A stretch of DNA of 6,597 nucleotides from the NCBI GenBank assembly GCA_036337765.1, contig JAYZDP010000132.1, forward strand, positions 1-6,597, read 5' to 3'. This document shows positions 1 through 5,544 of this stretch, in pieces. Positions within the stretch are counted from its first letter, which is position 1. Every line of letters starts with the position of its first letter. This stretch comes from JAYZDP01 sp036337765. GTDB taxonomy: Bacteria > Acidobacteriota > Thermoanaerobaculia > Multivoradales > Multivoraceae. Made by a program: the position numbers and the translations under genes. A model generated the notes under the pieces. It worked only from the letters and a program-made list of their open reading frames with translations. It made no database searches and had not been told where the DNA came from.

Positions 1-1183
1 ACAGCTCCCGACTTCCAGTCCGGGTTGCGTAGCTGCACCTGCCCCTGCAGCACGTAGTACTCGGCCTGCGGATCGAGCCGGATCGCCTGCCGCATCAGCT
101 CGAGGACCGGCTGAAACTCTTCTTCAAGCATCATGCGCCGCGCCCGCAGGTACATGTCTCGGGCGACCGATGCCTTCTCCAGACGACGCTGCTCACTGTG
201 CGGCTCGGCGATCTCGGGACCCAGGTCGCGATCGTACTCCTTACGACGGTCCGGGTTGCTGAGGGTGAGATAGGCCTGGGTCGCGACCTCGAAGATGGTC
301 AGAAGAGCGGCATCCTGGCCCTCCAGCCCCAATCGGGCAGCGTTGTTCGGATGCGACACCTTCGCCAGCTCGACGTAGCCCCGGTGGATGCTTGCCTCGT
401 CGTCGTGTCGCCCCACGCCGAGCAGCTCGTAGTGAGTCCAGACGCCGAAGTTGCGAAGCACGTCGGCCACCCGGATACAGCGACTCTCTGGCGACCCCTC
501 GACCCCGCGCGCTTCCAGATCTCGACCAACCCGGCCGAGGAAGAGCTCGAGCGAGACGCGGGACAGACTGATGCTGGCCTGAGGATCGGTCTCGCTGACC
601 TGAGTCAACAGGCCCACCGCCTGCAGTTGGACGAGCCGCCGCAACACCTCTCTGGCATCGTCGCTCTCGTCGAGCACGTCCTCGATCGGCTTCGGGCGCA
701 GCAGTCGCGCCCGGAGGCTGTGGGAGCTCTCGGTCACAGGGGCGAGCTGGACCTGGCTGAATTCAGGGACGGCGATCAGCTTGAGCCGGGATCGGCGGCC
801 CCCCAGGGCCTTCCAGAGCTCCGCCTCGTTCGAGTCGTGGGTCGGGCTTCGGCGAGTAACGGCAGCCGCGGTAGTGCGGCACCCAGCGTTCCCAGCTCGT
901 CCAGTTGGCAGGCGACCATGCGCACACCCACGCCGGTGCGCCGGGCCAAGACCTCGACGAGCCGGGCCGCGTCGTCGCCAAAGCGACCTGCCAAGGCCTC
1001 GTCGCCGACCAGGCCTTCCGGCGGTGCCTCGTCGGCGAGTGTCCGTGCTTCGTCACCGATCAGACCGAGGGTCCATTTGCCCTCTTCCATTTCCAGCTGG
1101 AGCCGCCCGGTGGCGCCTTGACGCAGCATGGTCAGGACCTCGGCAATGGTGCGTCGGCCTGGGCCGACATCGAAGGTCGCCAT
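1..1183 (-). CDS. DUF4388-like / degenerate J-domain / TPR protein, partial and apparently frameshifted
   Basis: Role unknown; probably a cytoplasmic regulatory or scaffold protein, since no signal peptide or membrane segment is visible. The first part (ATG at 1183-1181, about residues 1-112) has a DUF4388/PATAN-like pattern: an 'EVLTMLRQGATGRLQLE' segment, then alternating strands and helices. That frame becomes Arg-rich near 840 and stops at 776-778. The -1 frame, open from 1052 to base 1, carries protein-like sequence from about 839 onward. It holds a possible winged-helix linker, then a J-domain-like region (about 438-222) starting 'THYELLGV' and ending 'NPDRRKEYDRDLG', then TPR-like helices to the window edge. 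The J-domain has HPN (345-353) instead of HPD, so DnaK stimulation is doubtful. The start overlaps the uvrC stop (TGATG). The gene could be a single CDS with a sequence error, a decayed gene, or one expressed by recoding. No good independent start for the J-domain half was seen. The C-terminus lies beyond the window. Confidence 0.7.
799..841 (-). other. Apparent -1 frame junction in the DUF4388/J-domain gene
   Basis: The coding signal changes frame here. Upstream, the ATG frame reads well through 'LPLLAEA', then becomes 'RPTTRTRRSSGRPWG' and terminates at 776-778. The -1 frame reads 'HDSNEAELWKALGGRR' and continues as sensible protein. Adding one base would join the halves. Candidate positions are the three-base G run at 839-841 (C on the coding strand) and the six-base C run at 799-804 (G on the coding strand). 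Both frames are open from 1052 to 779, so the exact point is not fixed by stop codons. The reading of the -1 frame favours the 839-841 side. Confidence 0.6.
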
Positions 1184-1185
1184 CA
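1181..1185 (-). other. TGATG stop/start overlap between uvrC and the DUF4388/J-domain gene
   Basis: On the minus strand the uvrC stop codon TGA (1185-1183) shares one base with the ATG (1183-1181) of the next gene. This arrangement normally allows terminating ribosomes to restart. It supports the chosen start and places the DUF4388/J-domain gene in the uvrBC operon. A weak AGGG lies about 11 nt upstream. Confidence 0.85.
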
Positions 1186-3021
1186 GACGTCAGACCCTAT
1201 AGAAGGTTTGCTCTGAGCGTCATCGGGAGCATGAACCTGCTCGTGTACCCGTGCGCCTAGTCGCACTCCGAGCACCTCCTGGATCTCTGCGAGCTCCGCC
1301 CGGGTGACACCCGCGAAGCTCCCGAACCTCCGCACTAGAAGTTTTCGCCGTTTCGCGCCCACGCCCCTGAGCTCGTCGAAGCGACTCTTTAGCAGGCGCT
1401 TGCTGCGCCGCCGACGATGACGGGTGATCGCGAATCGATGGGCCTCGTCGCGGATCTGTTGTAGCAGCTGGAGGCCAGGATCACGACGCGCAAGCTGCAG
1501 CGGGTCGGGCAGCTCGGGTAGGTAGAGCTGCTCCTCACGTTTGGCCAGCCCGACGATCGGAGTCTCTTCGACGCCGAGCGTCGCCAATGACTGGAGTGCT
1601 GCATTGAGTTGACCGCGGCCGCCGTCGATGAGAATCAGGTCGGGCATGGCTCCGACCTCCTCGAGACGGCGGCGATAGGCGCGCTCCACGACCTGGCGCA
1701 TCGACTCGAAGTCGTCCGGGCGATCGAGACCGCGAATGTTGAAGCTGCGGTAGTCCTTCTTGCGCAGCTTCCCCCCTTCCCAGACCACGAGCGAGGCGAC
1801 TGTCTCGCCACCCTGCAGGGTCGAGATGTCGAAACCCTCGATCCGTCCCGGTGGATCGTCGAGGCGCAGATTCCGAGCGAGGCTGTCGGCGGCCGCAGCA
1901 TGTGCCGCGGCGCCGCGAAAGCGCCGCGCCCATGACATGCGGGCGTTGCGGCGGGCGAACTCGATTCGATCGGCCTTCGGCCCCCGTGCAGGCAGTCGCA
2001 AGTAGACCTTCTCGCCCTTACGCTCGCTGAGCCACGCGAGCAACGCTTCTTCGCCTTCGATGGCGACCGGGAGATGGATCTCCTTCGGAATGTACGTGGT
2101 GCGATCGTAGATCTGCGGCATGAGCTCCGAGAGCAGTCGCGCCTCGCTGAGGTGAATCTCGCCTTCCCAGAAGAACTCGCGCCGGTCGAGGATCTGACCA
2201 CCGCGCATGACGAATGCGGTAACCGCCGCGTTGTCGCCGGCGATATGTACACCGTAGATGTCGACGTCTTCGCCTCGGTACGAGCTGAGTCGGCGGCGCT
2301 GACCAATCGACTCGACCTCGAATACCGTATCGCGGACTTCGGCGGCGTGCTCGTACTCGAGTCGGTCCGCGCGCCGGCGCATCTCGCGACGTAAGTCGCG
2401 GAGCAGGCCGCGGTTGCGGCCGGCGAGAAAGAGCCTGGCCTTGTCGGTCGCGTCGCCATAGGCCTCGAGGGTGGTGAGCCCGTCGACGCATGGGCCGAGG
2501 CAGCGCTTCATGTCGTGATAAAGACATGGGCGCGCCAGCGAGCCGTCGATCTCGAGGTCGCAGATCCTCACCTGGAAGAGCTTCTGCACCAGCTTGATCG
2601 CCTTGCGCGCCAGCCCACCCGGGAGGAAGGGACCGAAGTACTCTGCGCCATCGTCGCGGATCCGCCTTGTAAACACGATTCGGGGGTAGGCGTCGGTCAT
2701 CGTCAGCTTCAGGTAAGGGTAGGTCTTGTCGTCGCGCAATCGGATGTTGTAGCGCGGTTGTCGCTTCTTGATCCAGTTGTTCTCGAGCAGCAACGCCTCG
2801 GCCTCCGACTCGGCTACGAGGAAGTCGAGCTGGCGCGCTTCATCGACCATGCTACGCAGGCGAGGCTCGAGGTCGCTCTTCAGGTAGCTCGCAGCACGTT
2901 TACGCAGCAAGTTGGCCTTGCCGACATACAGCGGGCCGCCCTCGTCGTCGCGGAAAATGTAGATGCCCGGCTGATCGGGCAGATTCCCCACCCGCTCCAC
3001 GATGTCGGGATGCGCGACCAT
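1183..3021 (-). CDS. uvrC: UvrC, excinuclease ABC subunit C
   Basis: UvrC is the dual-incision nuclease of nucleotide excision repair. It is recruited by the UvrB-DNA complex and cuts 3' then 5' of the lesion. At 612 residues it has normal family length and is complete. The N-terminal GIY-YIG nuclease shows GIY at 19-21 and YVG at 32-34, with Arg40, Tyr46 and Glu80 in the expected places. Four cysteines at 154, 166, 174 and 178 match the positions reported to bind an Fe-S cluster in E. coli UvrC. A UVR/UvrB-contact motif lies at about 207-240. The C-terminal RNase H-like nuclease has Asp398 (FDIS), Asp466 (LILIDGG) and His528 (DEAHRF). Tandem helix-hairpin-helix motifs lie at about 548-595; the second looks two residues short. 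The ATG is 6 nt after the uvrB stop with no clear Shine-Dalgarno, suggesting coupling. The stop overlaps the next start. Confidence 0.98.
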   Translation of the reverse strand: MVAHPDIVERVGNLPDQPGIYIFRDDEGGPLYVGKANLLRKRAASYLKSDLEPRLRSMVDEARQLDFLVAESEAEALLLENNWIKKRQPRYNIRLRDDKTYPYLKLTMTDAYPRIVFTRRIRDDGAEYFGPFLPGGLARKAIKLVQKLFQVRICDLEIDGSLARPCLYHDMKRCLGPCVDGLTTLEAYGDATDKARLFLAGRNRGLLRDLRREMRRRADRLEYEHAAEVRDTVFEVESIGQRRRLSSYRGEDVDIYGVHIAGDNAAVTAFVMRGGQILDRREFFWEGEIHLSEARLLSELMPQIYDRTTYIPKEIHLPVAIEGEEALLAWLSERKGEKVYLRLPARGPKADRIEFARRNARMSWARRFRGAAAHAAAADSLARNLRLDDPPGRIEGFDISTLQGGETVASLVVWEGGKLRKKDYRSFNIRGLDRPDDFESMRQVVERAYRRRLEEVGAMPDLILIDGGRGQLNAALQSLATLGVEETPIVGLAKREEQLYLPELPDPLQLARRDPGLQLLQQIRDEAHRFAITRHRRRRSKRLLKSRFDELRGVGAKRRKLLVRRFGSFAGVTRAELAEIQEVLGVRLGARVHEQVHAPDDAQSKPSIGSDV

Positions 3022-3027
3022 CGGGGA

Positions 3028-5007
3028 TCAGCGGATGACGGCGAGGTCCTTCAGACCCTTGATCTCGTCGCGCAGCGCGGCCGCCTCCTCGAACTCGAGC
3101 CGCTTCGCCGCTTCGCGCATGCGCTTCTCGAGCGCCTTGATGCGATCGTGGACCGATCCCTGCGCTACCTCCGACAGTCGATCCAAGCCGGCGTCGTGAT
3201 AGTCGAGATTACTCATCTTGACCAGCGGGCTGTGGATCTCTTTGATTACGCTCGCGGGCTCGATACCGTGCTCGAGGTTATAGGCGTCTTGACGCTCGCG
3301 CCGTCGCGCCGTCTCGTCCAAAGCGCGACGGATCGAGTCGGTCTCACGATCGGCGTACATCAACACTCGCCCACGAATGTTTCGGGCTGCTCGGCCGGAG
3401 GTTTGTACCAGCGACGTCTCGCTGCGCAGAAACCCCTCCTTGTCGGCGTCGAGGATGGCGACCAGAGCGACCTCGGGTAGATCGAGCCCTTCCCGCAACA
3501 GATTGATGCCGACGAGGATGTCGAAGCCGCCCTGGCGCAGCTCGGTGGTGATCTGTACCCGCTCCAGCGTGTCGATGTCGCTGTGGAGATAGCGCGCCTT
3601 CAGGCCGAGCTCGCGCAGGTACTGGGTGAGCTCCTCGGCCATGCGCTTGGTCAGCGTGGTCACAAGCACCCGGTCTCCCTGCCCGACGACACGCTGCACC
3701 TCGTCGAGCAGATCGTCCACCTGATTGCGAGCCGGGCGGATCTCGATGACGGGATCGAGCAGCCCGGTAGGTCGGATGACCTGCTCCACCACAACCCCGC
3801 CGGTGCGCTCGAGCTCCCAGCGTCCCGGAGTGGCCGATACGTACATTCGCTGCCCGACCTTATGGTCGAACTCGTCGAAGGTCAGGGGGCGATTGTCGAG
3901 CGCGCTCGGCAGTCGGAAGCCATAGTCAACCAGGGTCTGCTTACGCGATCGATCCCCTTGGTACATCCCCCGCACCTGGGGCACGGTCTGGTGGCTCTCG
4001 TCGATGATCAGCAGAAAGTCCTCAGGAAGGTAGTCGAGCAGCGTCGGTGGCGGCTGGCCGGGTGGTAGGCCGGTGAGGTGGCGGGAGTAGTTCTCGATCC
4101 CCTGGCAGTAGCCGAGCTCCCGCAACATCTCTAGATCGAAGCGCGTACGCTGCTCGAGCCGCTGCGCCTCCAGCAGCCTGCCCTCACGGTTCATCTTCGC
4201 CAGTTCGACGTCGAGCTCCTCCGAAATGGTCAGGATGGCGCCCTGCAGGGTCTCCTTCGGCGTGACGTAGTGGGTCTGCGGGTAGACCGCGATCTGGTCG
4301 ATGTCTTCGAGGACGCGCCCGGTCACGGGATCGAAACGGTGAACAGCTTCGAGCTCGTCGCCGAAGTACTCCAGGCGGACACCTCGGTCGTCGTAGGAGG
4401 GCAGCAACTCGACCACGTCGCCACGGACTCGGAAGGCCCCCGGATAGAGGTCGAGGTGGGTGCGCTTGTACTGCATTTCCGCCAGGCGCTTGAGCGCTGG
4501 CTCCATGCCCTCTTCGTCGCCGACGCGAAAGAAGTGCAGCATGCCGTAGAAGGCGTCAGGTGAGCCAAGGCCGTAGATGCAGGAGACCGAAGAGACGATT
4601 AGCACGTCCCGGCGCTCGAACAGCGAGGCGGTGGCTCGCAGCCGCAACCGCTCGATATCCTCGTTGACGGTGGTCTCTTTCTCGATGTAGGTGTCGCTCT
4701 GGGGAACGTAGGCCTCCGGCTGGTAGTAGTCGTAGTACGACACGAAGTACTCGACGGCACTGTCGGGAAAGAAGCCGCGGAACTCCTGGAACAGCTGCGC
4801 GGCGAGGGTCTTGTTGTGCGATAGGACGAGGGTCGGCCGTTGCAGCGCCTCGATCGCCTTGGCGATAGTGAACGTCTTTCCGGAGCCGGTGACGCCGAGC
4901 AGAACTTGCTCTCGCTCGCCGTCCTGAGCTCGGGCAACGAGATCGGCGATCGCCTGGGGCTGATCGCCCTGGGGCTCGAAGTCGGACACGATCCGGAAGC
5001 CGGACAT
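3028..5007 (-). CDS. uvrB: UvrB, excinuclease ABC subunit B
   Basis: UvrB is the damage-verifying helicase of nucleotide excision repair. It is loaded by UvrA, inserts a beta-hairpin between the strands, and recruits UvrC. The 659 residues are full length. Visible elements in order: Walker A GVTGSGKT (38-45); motif Ia SHNKTLAAQL (63-72); beta-hairpin YYDYYQPEAYVP (91-102); UvrA-binding region around FRVRGDVVEL (192-201); Walker B-type DESH (336-339); SATPG (391-395); motif V INLLREGLDLPE (501-512); motif VI QTSGRAARN (535-543, where the usual third residue is Ile); and a C-terminal UVR motif (about 620-655) that pairs with UvrC. The ATG lies 2 nt after the upstream stop with no purine-rich Shine-Dalgarno, so it is probably coupled to the membrane-protein gene. 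I saw no LexA-type box upstream of the operon. Confidence 0.99.
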   Translation of the reverse strand: MSGFRIVSDFEPQGDQPQAIADLVARAQDGEREQVLLGVTGSGKTFTIAKAIEALQRPTLVLSHNKTLAAQLFQEFRGFFPDSAVEYFVSYYDYYQPEAYVPQSDTYIEKETTVNEDIERLRLRATASLFERRDVLIVSSVSCIYGLGSPDAFYGMLHFFRVGDEEGMEPALKRLAEMQYKRTHLDLYPGAFRVRGDVVELLPSYDDRGVRLEYFGDELEAVHRFDPVTGRVLEDIDQIAVYPQTHYVTPKETLQGAILTISEELDVELAKMNREGRLLEAQRLEQRTRFDLEMLRELGYCQGIENYSRHLTGLPPGQPPPTLLDYLPEDFLLIIDESHQTVPQVRGMYQGDRSRKQTLVDYGFRLPSALDNRPLTFDEFDHKVGQRMYVSATPGRWELERTGGVVVEQVIRPTGLLDPVIEIRPARNQVDDLLDEVQRVVGQGDRVLVTTLTKRMAEELTQYLRELGLKARYLHSDIDTLERVQITTELRQGGFDILVGINLLREGLDLPEVALVAILDADKEGFLRSETSLVQTSGRAARNIRGRVLMYADRETDSIRRALDETARRRERQDAYNLEHGIEPASVIKEIHSPLVKMSNLDYHDAGLDRLSEVAQGSVHDRIKALEKRMREAAKRLEFEEAAALRDEIKGLKDLAVIR

Positions 5008-5009
5008 CG

Positions 5010-5498
5010 CTATGCCACGCCCGGCTCGAATGGTCCGAAACTCACCGAACTCGCGCTACTGCCGAGATCACCGAGTGCCCGCTCCAGCACCTCGAGCTGC
5101 TCACGGGTGAGCGTCCCCTGGCTGGCAGCGGTCAAGCTCTCCATCAGGCCCACCTGCAGACGCTGCATCTGCTCCGGTGTGCCGGCGTTGGACTGCAGAG
5201 CCCGCTCTGCGGCGTCGAAGGCACCCTCGAGACGGGCCTGGTCGGCCTCGCTCCAATCCTCAGGGGACTCACTGCGCAGCACCTCCTGAGACAACTCGAG
5301 CGCCCAGCCGAGCAAGCTCGATCCGCGCACGATGAGAACGACGAGCAACACCACCATCAAGCCGCCTAGAACCAGGCAGCCTCCGCCACAGCCGATCACT
5401 GCCCGCCGGTCGAGGTGCCACGGCGGGGCCTCGATCCCCTCCGGGTGAAACGGCCGCGGATCTTCCGCTGGCGGCGAGGATGGAGTGGGCTCGGTCAT
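5010..5498 (-). CDS. Small single-pass membrane protein of unknown function
   Basis: I do not recognise this 162-residue protein. Residues 1-31 are Pro/Glu-rich, hydrophilic and probably cytoplasmic. A single hydrophobic segment at about 33-57 starts with a Gly/Cys-rich patch (GCGGGC, 36-41) and follows Asp-Arg-Arg. This predicts an N-in anchor with the rest outside the membrane. Residues about 62-146 are polar and helix-prone, including acidic stretches such as ESPEDWSEADQ. The tail is Ser/Gly/Pro-rich. Cys37 precedes rather than follows the hydrophobic core, so it is not a lipobox. The gene is the first recognised gene of the minus-strand string and lies 2 nt upstream of uvrB, so it is probably cotranscribed with it. 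The reading frame looks real because the membrane segment and helices are coherent and the spacing is operon-like. A role in repair is not implied by the sequence. Confidence 0.8.
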   Translation of the reverse strand: MTEPTPSSPPAEDPRPFHPEGIEAPPWHLDRRAVIGCGGGCLVLGGLMVVLLVVLIVRGSSLLGWALELSQEVLRSESPEDWSEADQARLEGAFDAAERALQSNAGTPEQMQRLQVGLMESLTAASQGTLTREQLEVLERALGDLGSSASSVSFGPFEPGVA

Positions 5499-5544
5499 GG
5501 GAACGTCGATCGGCGCGGCCGTATAATGCTAGCAGCGAGCGACC
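5499..5544. promoter_or_regulatory. Divergent intergenic control region
   Basis: These 46 bp separate the start codons of the minus-strand operon and the plus-strand penicillin-binding protein gene, so both promoters must sit here or inside the neighbouring genes. The plus side has a clear -10 hexamer (annotated separately). No convincing minus-strand promoter was found; only poor AT-containing matches occur around 5521-5530. Short palindromes (CGATCG, GCTAGC) are present but too short to call an operator. No LexA-like box of the CTGT-N8-ACAG or GAAC-N4-GTTC type is present. Confidence 0.6.
5522..5527 (+). promoter_or_regulatory. Perfect -10 hexamer (TATAAT) for the PBP gene
   Basis: TATAAT matches the sigma-70-type -10 consensus exactly, in an otherwise GC-rich stretch. 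It ends 17 nt before the ATG, so transcription would start near 5533-5535 and leave a very short leader of about 10-12 nt. No good -35 hexamer exists at 16-18 nt spacing; the best candidate overlaps the start codon of the divergent gene. A weak GAG at 5537-5539 could serve as a minimal ribosome-binding site. Confidence 0.5.

Noticed and set aside
198..1121. 307-residue plus-strand reading frame opposite the DUF4388/J-domain gene
   Set aside because: It becomes low-complexity Ser/Arg/Pro sequence over its second half, has no recognisable domain, and is antisense to J-domain and TPR coding sequence.
2515..3480. 321-residue plus-strand reading frame spanning the uvrC/uvrB junction
   Set aside because: It is fully antisense to two highly conserved genes and has no family features; long antisense frames are expected in GC-rich coding DNA.
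3583..4563. Plus-strand frames opposite uvrB (3583-4068 and 4270-4563)
   Set aside because: They mirror UvrB helicase codons on the other strand and show no independent domain or start signals.
5116..5520. Membrane protein as a lipoprotein
   Set aside because: Cys37 lies at the start of the hydrophobic segment rather than after it, so there is no signal-peptidase II lipobox arrangement.
5499..5544. Possible LexA/SOS operator for the uvrB operon
   Set aside because: No CTGT-N8-ACAG or GAAC-N4-GTTC type box is present; GAAC at 5501-5504 has no matching second half.
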